DNA from: Opitutia bacterium
GTDB lineage: Bacteria > Verrucomicrobiota > Verrucomicrobiia > Opitutales > Opitutaceae
Assembly: GCA_016217545.1 (NCBI GenBank)
Contig: JACRHT010000017.1
Span: 248,001-312,000 of the forward strand
Reading direction: 5' to 3'
Length of the DNA stretch: 64,000 bases
A model generated the notes under the pieces. That model saw only the letters and a list, made by a program, of their open reading frames with translations, was not told the origin of the DNA and searched no databases. Position 1 is the first letter of the stretch, and each line of letters begins with the position of its first letter. A program made the translations under genes and the position numbers. This document shows positions 45,726 to 53,008 of this stretch, in pieces.

Positions 45726-46621
45726 GACGTAAGATGATGCGATTCCGCTCCGGGAAACCGTGCCTCCGGAGCCGTGCGGTCGACCGCCTCCCGAGGAAGC
45801 GATGATGCAGCGATTTCCTTCCTGAACCCCGGATAAGCTGCCGCACGGCGCAACATCCCCGGCAGGTCGCCTTGCCAGCCGTGTCCCTGCACGACGATGT
45901 CGCCGCGATATCCCTCCTCGTGCAGCACGGCCATCAGCGGCGCGATCTCCAGATCGCCTTCGTCAGGCGGAAAGTGCGCGCATTTCGCCGGCGGCTGCGG
46001 CGCGAGCCGACGACACCCACAGACGTTGAATCCTGCGAGCCGGTTCGCGCAGGCCCGCAATTGCCGTGCGGTTTCCTCGGCAGAACAAAGCGCATAAGAG
46101 TGCGAGACCGGGAAAGCGAAACCCAAGCGCGGGTGCGCGATGCGCTGCACCACTCGCTCTGCCTCCCGCACGGTTTCGAGCGGGTAGAACGAGTGCGGAT
46201 ACAGAGCGACCTCGAGACCGCGCCGCTCGGCCACAGCCAGCAGCGGCTCCAGTCGCGCGACGATCGCCTCTTCCCACGCCGGCGCTTCGCGCGACGGAAC
46301 GCTGCACTTGAAACTCAGTTCCACGCGAGACACGCCCGCGATGATTTCAAACAGCCGCCGAACTCGCGCATTCCAAGGCGCGTCCGGCGCCAGCGCCAAA
46401 TCGATGTTCGCATAGACGCCCGCAACCCTCAGTCCGTGGCGAGCCGGCACGACATCGAGCGCCGCAAGCCGGACGAGATCGTCGTCCGCGAGCGGATAAG
46501 GCACCGCGTAGATTCCTGCAAAGCCCGCTTCGGCCACCAGCGCGCAGCGTCGCTCCCAGCCCAGCGAAGGATCGCCGAACAACGCATTCTCCATCGCGAC
46601 CAACGGCCACATCGCAGTCAT
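45722..46621 (-). CDS. Sugar phosphate isomerase/epimerase-like TIM barrel (AP_endonuc_2)
   Basis: 299 residues from ATG 46621, which overlaps the aldolase stop (ATGA); MWPLVAM at 46612 is the alternative. Motifs: 'LVAEAGFAGIYAVPYPLADDDL', 'RRLFEIIAGVSRVELSFKCS', 'GLEVALYPHSFYPLETVREAERVV', and 'GYRGDIVVQGHGWQGDLPGML'. The His and Glu pattern fits the xylose-isomerase-like fold. Substrate unknown. Seventh gene of the coupled operon. Confidence 0.83.
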   Translation of the reverse strand: MTAMWPLVAMENALFGDPSLGWERRCALVAEAGFAGIYAVPYPLADDDLVRLAALDVVPARHGLRVAGVYANIDLALAPDAPWNARVRRLFEIIAGVSRVELSFKCSVPSREAPAWEEAIVARLEPLLAVAERRGLEVALYPHSFYPLETVREAERVVQRIAHPRLGFAFPVSHSYALCSAEETARQLRACANRLAGFNVCGCRRLAPQPPAKCAHFPPDEGDLEIAPLMAVLHEEGYRGDIVVQGHGWQGDLPGMLRRAAAYPGFRKEIAASSLPREAVDRTAPEARFPGAESHHLTS

Positions 46622-47268
46622 CTCCCCTCGATGCCCGCGGCCGTGGTGATCGCCAGGGCTCGCCGCGTGCGCGCGGAAATCTCGTCCCAGCGACCAGCGG
46701 TTAACAGCTCTCGATCGGTCAGCCATGAGCCCCCCACCGCGACCACCAACGGCAGCGCGAGATAGCTCGCCAGGTTCTGCTCTCCGATTCCGCCGAGAGG
46801 AACAAGTTGGAGCGAGGTATGTGCGTAGGGGGCCGCTACGGCTTTGATGAAATCCGGGCCTCCGCCCGCCGCGGCCGGAAAGAACTTCACCAGGTTGCAT
46901 CCCAACTCGAGCGATTGCTCCATCTCCCCGGGCGTGAGAACGCCGGGCACGAACGGAAACGCAGCGCCCACCGCATAGCTCACAACGGTCGGATTGAAAC
47001 CCGGCGACACGCCGAACTCCGCGCCGGCAGCGCGCGCCGCGTCGACTTGCGCCGGCGTCAACAGCGTGCCGGCGCCCACCGTCATGCCTGGCACCTCGGC
47101 ACGAATGCGCCGGATGCATTCGGCGGCATGCGCGTTGCGAAAGGTGACTTCCATCACATCGAGTCCGCCCGCCAACAGCGCCCGCGCCACCGGAACCGCC
47201 AGCTCCGGAGCGGGAATCACCGCCGCCGAAAGGATTCGACGAGTGACAATGAGATGGTGCGCACTCAT
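46618..47268 (-). CDS. eda: KDPG/KHG aldolase
   Basis: 216 residues. Class I aldolase splitting 2-keto-3-deoxy-6-phosphogluconate into pyruvate and glyceraldehyde-3-phosphate. Catalytic Glu40 in 'DVMEVTFRN', Schiff-base Lys128 in 'NLVKFFPAA', plus 'GVSPGFNP' and 'VPGVLTPGE'. Its stop overlaps the next start and its own start overlaps the creatininase stop (both ATGA). It could also complete the glucuronate route of the neighbouring regulon; alternatively, it cleaves a product of this operon only. Confidence 0.92.
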   Translation of the reverse strand: MSAHHLIVTRRILSAAVIPAPELAVPVARALLAGGLDVMEVTFRNAHAAECIRRIRAEVPGMTVGAGTLLTPAQVDAARAAGAEFGVSPGFNPTVVSYAVGAAFPFVPGVLTPGEMEQSLELGCNLVKFFPAAAGGGPDFIKAVAAPYAHTSLQLVPLGGIGEQNLASYLALPLVVAVGGSWLTDRELLTAGRWDEISARTRRALAITTAAGIEGR

Positions 47269-47981
47269 GGAGCGTCTCGCTCGGCCGCGATGATCGCGGC
47301 GACTTTCGCAGCCAGCCGCTGCACGATTTCGTCACGCGCGCGCTCACCAGCCGCACGACTCGCCCGCGACGGTTCGCCATTGATGCCGCCGGTTTCCGGA
47401 TACAGCGCGTGCCGCGACCGCAGGCGATACCAAGGCTTGCTGACGCGGAAGTCCCGCGCTCGCTCCATGCAAGCGCGAGTGCCCACCGCGAGAGCGATCT
47501 CCGTCTCGCCCTGGTCGGCATGGGCGATCGTGGTGAAGCCGGCCTCGGTCCAGTAATTCCAGTAAACCAGCCGCGCCTCGGGATGCCGCGCCCAGATGCG
47601 CGGCAGGGCGACATCGAAGGGAATGCGGTTGGCACCGTGCCCCGACAGCCAGATCTGCCGCATGAAACCGTGGCGACAAAAGTGACTCGCGAGGTCCGCA
47701 TACACTGCCGCCAGCGTGTCGGCCGTCAGGCCGATCGTGCCCGGGTAGTCCGCCATTTCGTCGGCGTAACCGTAGTTGAAAATCGGTGCGAGGATCGCAC
47801 CGGTCGATTCCGCGACAGCGCGCGAAAAATACGCCGCCGTATCGCAGTCGACGCTCAAGGCGAGATGCGGCCCGTGGGCTTCGATGAGTCCGATCGGAAT
47901 AATGACCGGCAACCGCCGGTCGACGGTCGCCAGTTCGTCGCACGTGAGGCGGGACCATTCGATCAAGAGGGGATCTTTCAT
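47265..47981 (-). CDS. Creatininase-family amidohydrolase
   Basis: 238 residues from ATG 47981. Metal and active-site motifs of the creatininase family: 'PIGLIEAHGPHLALSVD' (ExHGPHL...D), 'WLSGHGANRIPF' in place of NGHGGN, and 'HADQGETEIAL' (the family's Ala-Gly-Glu-x-Glu region). Members hydrolyse amides or lactam rings, so this suggests an amide or cyclic step in the pathway. Cytoplasmic. The start is 27 bp after the SDR stop; the 3' end is coupled to the aldolase. Confidence 0.88.
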   Translation of the reverse strand: MKDPLLIEWSRLTCDELATVDRRLPVIIPIGLIEAHGPHLALSVDCDTAAYFSRAVAESTGAILAPIFNYGYADEMADYPGTIGLTADTLAAVYADLASHFCRHGFMRQIWLSGHGANRIPFDVALPRIWARHPEARLVYWNYWTEAGFTTIAHADQGETEIALAVGTRACMERARDFRVSKPWYRLRSRHALYPETGGINGEPSRASRAAGERARDEIVQRLAAKVAAIIAAERDAP

Positions 47982-48007
47982 CGGGAGATGGCGGGGGATT
48001 CGCTGAT

Positions 48008-48790
48008 TCAGCCGCTCACGCACCAGCCGGCGTCGACGGGCAGCACGATGCCGGTGACGCCGGCCGAAGCGTCGCTGCACAGATAAAGCGCCGCGCGCGC
48101 GCAGTCCGCATCGGTCAACGGTTTCCCCGTGAGCGGCTGCTTGCGCCGCAGCAGTTCGAGAATGACGGGATCGCGCGTGGCACGAGCCGACATCGGTGTT
48201 TCGACCAGAGCGGGAGCGAGGACGTTGATGCGGATTCCGTGACGCGCGTAGGTCGCCGCGGCATGTTGCGACAGGGAGATGATCGCTCCCTTCGCCGCGG
48301 CATAGGCCACGGTGTCGAAGTGTTCGGCGACATACGCGAAACCGAGCACGCTGGCCATGTTGAGAATCACGCCCCGCTCGCCCCGTCCGAGCCAGTGCTG
48401 CAGGCACGCACGATTGAGCTGCATCATGGCGCGCAAATTGACGGACATGACGGTGTCCCAGCCTTCGTCCGTGCATTCCCCGAGCGGTCCGTCGCCGAAC
48501 TTGCGGCCGCTGATGCCCGCGACGTGAAACAGCACCTCCACCTGGCCGAACCGTTCCAGCGTGGAGGCAATCACGCGACTAGCCGCTCCGGGGTTCGCCA
48601 AATCTTCGGCGAGCACGAGATTTTCCACGCCCGCCGCTGACAGTTCTTCGCTGAGCGCCGCGGCGTTTCCGGCAGAGCGGCCGACCGCCACCACGCGCGC
48701 CCCTTCGCGACCGAACAACCGCGCCGAAGCTCCCGCGATGCCGGTGGTGCCGGCGATAAGGCAGACCTTCCCTGCGAGCGCACCGGTCAC
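48008..48790 (-). CDS. SDR-family oxidoreductase (GTG start)
   Basis: 260 residues from GTG 48790. The GTG overlaps the ROK kinase stop (GTGA), and the SDR fold starts immediately (VTGALAGKVCLIAGTTGIAG), so this start is preferred over a longer frame through the kinase gene. 'VLFHVAGISGRKFGDGPLG', Ser in 'NMASVLGFAYV' and YAAAK are present. Probable NAD(P)-dependent dehydrogenase of a sugar or sugar acid. Fourth gene of the operon. Confidence 0.87.
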   Translation of the reverse strand: MTGALAGKVCLIAGTTGIAGASARLFGREGARVVAVGRSAGNAAALSEELSAAGVENLVLAEDLANPGAASRVIASTLERFGQVEVLFHVAGISGRKFGDGPLGECTDEGWDTVMSVNLRAMMQLNRACLQHWLGRGERGVILNMASVLGFAYVAEHFDTVAYAAAKGAIISLSQHAAATYARHGIRINVLAPALVETPMSARATRDPVILELLRRKQPLTGKPLTDADCARAALYLCSDASAGVTGIVLPVDAGWCVSG

Positions 48791-49746
48791 GCGGCACCTC
48801 CAAATTTTTCCCGCGCCAAGAGCGCGCCCCCCACCCAACCGGCGTCGCTTCCCAGCGCCGCGGCGCGCAACCGGATGCGGCGTCCTACCGGCACGACGAA
48901 CGCTGCGACGTTGATTCGTTTTTCCAGCGGGCGGAGAAACAACGGCGCCGCCTGCACCGGCCCGCCCGCGAGCAGAATCAAGTCCGGCGCGTAAGCGTAA
49001 TAGGCATTGAGCAGGACGGCCGCGAAGCGGTCCAGCCACCGCGTGAAAAGTTCCGCCGCCACGCGGTCTTTCTGCCGCACGGCCGCCACGACGGCGGGAA
49101 ACGTGATTTCGGCGGGAGCGAACCCGGCGAGAACGGTATCGAGCCCGCGCGCGACATGATCGCGCGCCGCTTGAACCAGCGCAGTGACCGAGGCGACGCT
49201 CTCGCCCGTGCCCGCGGCGCCCGTGAGGCAGCGCGGGCCGTTCAAGTCGATGATCATGTGCCCGCACTGCGTCCCACGCTGGAAGTGACGGTCCGTCAGC
49301 AAGCGGCCGTCGAGGACCACGCCCGAGCCGATGCCGGTGCCGAGCGTCACCACGAGCAGATTGTCCACGCCTTTTCCGGCACCGCTCTGCCACTCGGCGA
49401 AGCACGCGAGACGACCGTCGTTGTCCGCCAAAACCGGGACCTGCCAACGACGCCGCAGATACGGCACCGTCCGGTGGCGATCGAGTCCGCGAATCTTTCC
49501 GGGCAGATAGACGCAGCCCATCTCGGGATCGACGGGGCCAGTGATCGCCGCACCGATACCGGCCAGACGGTCGCTGACGTGCCGCTGCAGCCGAGCCACC
49601 AAGGCATCGAGTTGTCGTTCCAGCGCGCGTAGCGGCTGGCCCGCCCGCGTATCTTCCACCTCGCTCGCCACGATCCGGCCCGCCGCGTCGATCACGCCGC
49701 CCTTCAGGCGCGTGCCGCCGATATCGAGTCCGATCCACGCGCTCAT
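48787..49746 (-). CDS. ROK-family sugar kinase with degenerate zinc site
   Basis: 319 residues. ATP-binding 'WIGLDIGGTRLKGGVID', catalytic Asp in 'PVLADNDGRLACFAEW', 'VVTLGTGIGSGVVLDGRLL'. The ROK zinc motif, normally CxCGxxGCxE after GHM, reads GPRCLTGAAGTGE: only one Cys is kept and two positions are Thr. The kinase is still likely active towards a sugar or keto-sugar acid, and could provide the KDG kinase needed upstream of the aldolase, but this is inference. Overlaps both neighbours by 4 bp. Confidence 0.88.
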   Translation of the reverse strand: MSAWIGLDIGGTRLKGGVIDAAGRIVASEVEDTRAGQPLRALERQLDALVARLQRHVSDRLAGIGAAITGPVDPEMGCVYLPGKIRGLDRHRTVPYLRRRWQVPVLADNDGRLACFAEWQSGAGKGVDNLLVVTLGTGIGSGVVLDGRLLTDRHFQRGTQCGHMIIDLNGPRCLTGAAGTGESVASVTALVQAARDHVARGLDTVLAGFAPAEITFPAVVAAVRQKDRVAAELFTRWLDRFAAVLLNAYYAYAPDLILLAGGPVQAAPLFLRPLEKRINVAAFVVPVGRRIRLRAAALGSDAGWVGGALLAREKFGGAA

Positions 49747-51071
49747 AGTTCGAGGATTGCTCCGTCACGACGAAGTTGGTCGCGCAGATCCACCACCGCG
49801 ACGGAGGCGATTTCTCTATCCGCGCGGGCCGCCATCGCGGCCGCGGTTCCTGCGGCCTGTCCCATGGCCATGGTCTGTCCCATCGAGCGAACGCTCGCGT
49901 GCGCGTCGTGGGTCGCGGAAAAGCAACGCCCCGCAACCAGAAGATTGCGGCCATCCCGCGGAACCAAGGTGCGGAACGGCACGCCGACACACTGTCCGTC
50001 CGGCAAGTAGGCCCAGGCCGTGTCGGCGCCGCCGTGATGATCCTCGATCGGAGCTCCGCAGAGCGCGATCTGGTCATCGAACTGTCGCGCACCCAGCACA
50101 TCATCCCGCGTGAGTCGGTAAAGTCCGTGGACCCGGCGCGTTTCGCGCACGCCGATCTGCACACCGAAAGAGGCGAGCTGTGCCTTTTCGTATCCGGGCA
50201 CGCAGTCGCGCAAAAACCGGATGTATTCCACGGCTTGCTCCCGACCGTCCATCTCCGCGCGCGAAAGAAAATCGGGATCGGTCGCGTTGGTGGTGCCGCT
50301 GGCGTCTTTCCGATAGGAGGCGAGGCGGGTCATGATCGTCGCCGTCATGTGCTCCACCGGTGTGATGTGATCGCTGCCTTCCTTGCGCGGTAGCGCGTAT
50401 CGACCGCTTTCCGCGGCGCGGGCCATGAGCGCGTGGAATTCCTGCTTCGAGATGCTTTTTCGCCGGGCGACGTCGACGTTCACCATCTTGAACGTGGTCG
50501 TGAGCGTCTGCGCAGGGGCGATCTCGCCCGCGAGCTCGTAGCTGATTCCGGCAAAGTGGCAGACGTCCGCGTCGCCGCTCGTATCGATATAGGTCTTGCC
50601 GGAACAGAACCTCAGTCCGTCCTTGGTCGCCACCACAAGGCCAGTGATCCGTCCGTCATCGACCACGACGTCCTGCACCGATGCGTTGAGCAGGATCGAA
50701 ACGCCCGCTTCTCGGGCGAGCGACTCCCACACGATCTTGAGATACTCGGGATGATAAGTGACGCCCGTGCCCGCACCGTGCGTGTTGGGGCGCTCCAGCC
50801 AGGAGTTGTAGCGGCGCAATCGCGCCATCACGTCGTCCGGGATTCCGGCGACGACTTTCCGCGACCGCGTGCCCGGGGTGTAGAGTCCGTAAAACGTATC
50901 CAGCACCGCCGTGCTGGTCCCTCCGAGGAAAGGCAACCGTTCCAGCAGAAGGGTTCGTGCACCACGCCGAGCCGCCGCGATCGCCGCCACGGCTCCCGCC
51001 GAGCCCGCGCCGACGACGACCACGTCGTAGGCTGGCACGACCGGGATCTGTTTGCTGTAGAGCCGCATCAT
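49743..51071 (-). CDS. FAD-dependent oxidoreductase (FAD_oxidored type)
   Basis: 442 residues. N-terminal dinucleotide fold 'YDVVVVGAGSAGAVAAIAAARRGARTLLLERLPFLGGTSTAVLDTF', then 'IDTSGDADVCHFAG' and C-terminal 'LLVAGRCFSATHDAHASVRSMGQTMAMGQAAGTAAAMA'. These match the FAD-dependent oxidoreductases often found in Verrucomicrobia and Planctomycetes sugar loci, whose substrates are largely unknown. No signal peptide seen. Second gene of the coupled operon; ATGA overlaps on both sides. Confidence 0.9.
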   Translation of the reverse strand: MMRLYSKQIPVVPAYDVVVVGAGSAGAVAAIAAARRGARTLLLERLPFLGGTSTAVLDTFYGLYTPGTRSRKVVAGIPDDVMARLRRYNSWLERPNTHGAGTGVTYHPEYLKIVWESLAREAGVSILLNASVQDVVVDDGRITGLVVATKDGLRFCSGKTYIDTSGDADVCHFAGISYELAGEIAPAQTLTTTFKMVNVDVARRKSISKQEFHALMARAAESGRYALPRKEGSDHITPVEHMTATIMTRLASYRKDASGTTNATDPDFLSRAEMDGREQAVEYIRFLRDCVPGYEKAQLASFGVQIGVRETRRVHGLYRLTRDDVLGARQFDDQIALCGAPIEDHHGGADTAWAYLPDGQCVGVPFRTLVPRDGRNLLVAGRCFSATHDAHASVRSMGQTMAMGQAAGTAAAMAARADREIASVAVVDLRDQLRRDGAILEL

Positions 51072-51901
51072 GGGGACGGCCCGACGTGCGTCGGGCGATG
51101 GAGCGCTCGCGCGTAGCGGGCGCGCTGGTCACGAATCCACCGTTCGTAGGAATCGTGCGTATCCCCCAGGTGCATGTTGCGAAGGACGTGGTGCGCCACG
51201 CCGCGCGCATCGAGTTCCCGCAAAGTGAGCTCGTTGAGACACTGGATCGCGGTCAGCGCGGCGACCGATGAGAGCGGACAAATTGGATAGGCACCCGTGC
51301 GTCCCTCCACCAACACCGTGGTGTCGCCAATCGGCATGCCGTTATCGATGAGGACACCTCGACGGGCGCGTGCGATGACGTGAGAGAGATTTTCGCCCGA
51401 GCTGTGCTTCGGCGTGGCGCGGGCGGACTGGGCCGCTGAGCACAAACCCACGATCGGATTATCCGGATAACGCGCCACCCACTCGCGCGCGATGTCCACG
51501 GCGGCCGGCGTCGTTCCGGTGGCGGTGATCACCAGCAAGGGCTCTCCCGGACCGATGTCGTAGTCGTCGAGGAGCCGCGCGCCCAGGCCCTCGAACTTCT
51601 CGATCGCCTGATTAACCCGGATACCGTTCACCCCCACGACGTCGGTGAACGTCGTCAGCCCCGTCTGCAGAAGAGCGTGAAAACCCGTGAGCGCTCCCAT
51701 GCGGACGCACAACTCCTCGACGGCCAGCCGGGAGTGTCCGTTGGCATAGACGTGAACCAATCCACCCGCCGCGATCGCCTCGGCAAAGAGCGAAGCCACT
51801 TCGTGCAGCCGCTCCGTCTGCCCGCGCATGACATCACGGACATGATCGAGCTGATCCGGAAACGAAAGCACCGGCGGCCGCGTCTTGGGCACAGAAGACA
51901 T
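51068..51901 (-). CDS. SIS-domain sugar isomerase-like protein (UPF0309 type)
   Basis: 277 residues. 'GGLVHVYANGHSRLAVEELCVRMGALTGFHALL' and 'LLVITATGTTPAAVDIAREW' are the phosphosugar-binding SIS elements; 'KHSSGENLSHVI' and 'IDNGMPIGDTTVLVEG' match UPF0309 proteins. First gene of the eight-gene operon. SIS proteins act as phosphosugar isomerases, etherases or regulators; its role here is unknown. Divergent from an AraC regulator with a 74-bp gap. Confidence 0.87.
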   Translation of the reverse strand: MSSVPKTRPPVLSFPDQLDHVRDVMRGQTERLHEVASLFAEAIAAGGLVHVYANGHSRLAVEELCVRMGALTGFHALLQTGLTTFTDVVGVNGIRVNQAIEKFEGLGARLLDDYDIGPGEPLLVITATGTTPAAVDIAREWVARYPDNPIVGLCSAAQSARATPKHSSGENLSHVIARARRGVLIDNGMPIGDTTVLVEGRTGAYPICPLSSVAALTAIQCLNELTLRELDARGVAHHVLRNMHLGDTHDSYERWIRDQRARYARALHRPTHVGPSP

Positions 51902-51925
51902 GCGCTCACCCTAGACGAATTTGCG

Positions 51926-51953
51926 GCTGGCCACCTCCGGACGGACGGCCAGC
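51926..51953. promoter_or_regulatory. Inverted repeat in the AraC / SIS-operon divergent region
   Basis: GCTGGCC (51926-51932) and GGCCAGC (51947-51953), perfect 7-bp arms, 14 bp apart. Candidate site for the divergent AraC regulator. Confidence 0.4.
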
Positions 51954-51975
51954 TTTCTCCGGAAAAATAAGTTCC

Positions 51976-52791
51976 GTGCCCGACGTTCGCTTCGAAACCT
52001 TTGGCCTCAATGCCCGCTTGCTGGCTCCGCCCCGGCCCATGGCGTTGATCCATCATCACCATGAGGTGGAACTGAACTTTGCGTTCCGCGGCGCCGTCAC
52101 CTACCTGCACCGCGGCGCGATGCAACGCCTCGAAGCCGGCCGCCTCACCGTCTTCTGGGGATCGACCCCGCACAGCCTGGTCGCGGTGGAACCGGACACG
52201 GAGATGGCTTGGATCACGGTGCCGCTGGCCTGGGTCTGGAGCTGGGATTTGCCGGAGCGCTTCATGCGCGGATTGGTGGAGGGCAAATGGTGGATTGCGC
52301 CGCCCGCGCTCGGCGACCGCTACCCGGTGCGGGCCTGGGTGGGCGAATTGCTTCGGGCGGACGAACGCGACCGGCGCCGGCTACTGCTGGAACTGCAGGC
52401 TTGTTTCCTGTCTCTCGCCCGCCAGTCCGTGGAACGAAGCTCGGCGTCCGGCCATCGGGTCAGCGGCGGATTGCAGCACGTCGAGCGCATGGCTCGTTGC
52501 ATGGCGGAGCGCTACCGTGAAGACCTGACCGTCACGGAAATCGCCCGGGCCGCCGGCCTGCATCCCAACTACGCCATGCCGCTCTTTCGCCGCCTCAGCG
52601 GCGTCACGATCCGCGACTACCTGCTGCAGCACCGCCTGACCAGAGCGCAGCAACTCCTCCTCACGACGGACGACAAGGTGCTCGATGTGGCTTTCGCGAG
52701 CGGCTTCGGATCCTCCAGCTCGTTCTACGATATCTTCACCCGCGCGCTGAAGGAGACCCCGGTCGAGTTTCGACGCCGTCTGCGTGCATGA
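51976..52791 (+). CDS. AraC-family transcriptional regulator (GTG start)
   Basis: 271 residues from GTG 51976; ATG at residue 22 is an alternative but would cut the first strand of the sensor. Cupin-like sensor with 'ALIHHHHEVELNFAFRGAVTYLHRGAMQRLEAGRLTVFWGSTPHSLV' and a C-terminal double HTH 'YREDLTVTEIARAAGLHPNYAMPLFRRLSGVTIRDYLLQHRLTRAQQLLL...VLDVAFASGFGSSSSFYDIFTRALKETPVEFRR'. Divergent from the eight-gene operon and upstream of the GH3 operon; the former is the more likely target. Confidence 0.92.
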   Translation: MPDVRFETFGLNARLLAPPRPMALIHHHHEVELNFAFRGAVTYLHRGAMQRLEAGRLTVFWGSTPHSLVAVEPDTEMAWITVPLAWVWSWDLPERFMRGLVEGKWWIAPPALGDRYPVRAWVGELLRADERDRRRLLLELQACFLSLARQSVERSSASGHRVSGGLQHVERMARCMAERYREDLTVTEIARAAGLHPNYAMPLFRRLSGVTIRDYLLQHRLTRAQQLLLTTDDKVLDVAFASGFGSSSSFYDIFTRALKETPVEFRRRLRA

Positions 52792-52844
52792 CTGCTTTCC
52801 CATGCTCTCGCACTCTCCTCGCCCGACTGCTTCGGTCAATTTCG

Positions 52845-52897
52845 GGCAAATGTTGTCAACTCCATCCATAGACGCCGAAACGCAGAAACGTTAGTCT
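52845..52897 (+). promoter_or_regulatory. Uronate-regulon promoter, copy 4 (GH3 / uxuA operon)
   Basis: Plus strand: GGCAAATGTTGTC (52845-52857, one base off the palindrome), 8 bp, CCATAGACGC (52866-52875), a 17-bp spacer, -10-like TAGTCT (52892-52897). About 110 bp upstream of the GH3 start. Confidence 0.75.
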
Positions 52898-53008
52898 TGC
52901 GGATTGCCTCGCTCGGAACGCCACAACCCCTGATGGCATCTCGAGCTCCGTGGCAACGCGCTCCGTCCCGTTCGCTTCCTCGGCGCCGCTCCTCTCTTTC
53001 CCAACCCC

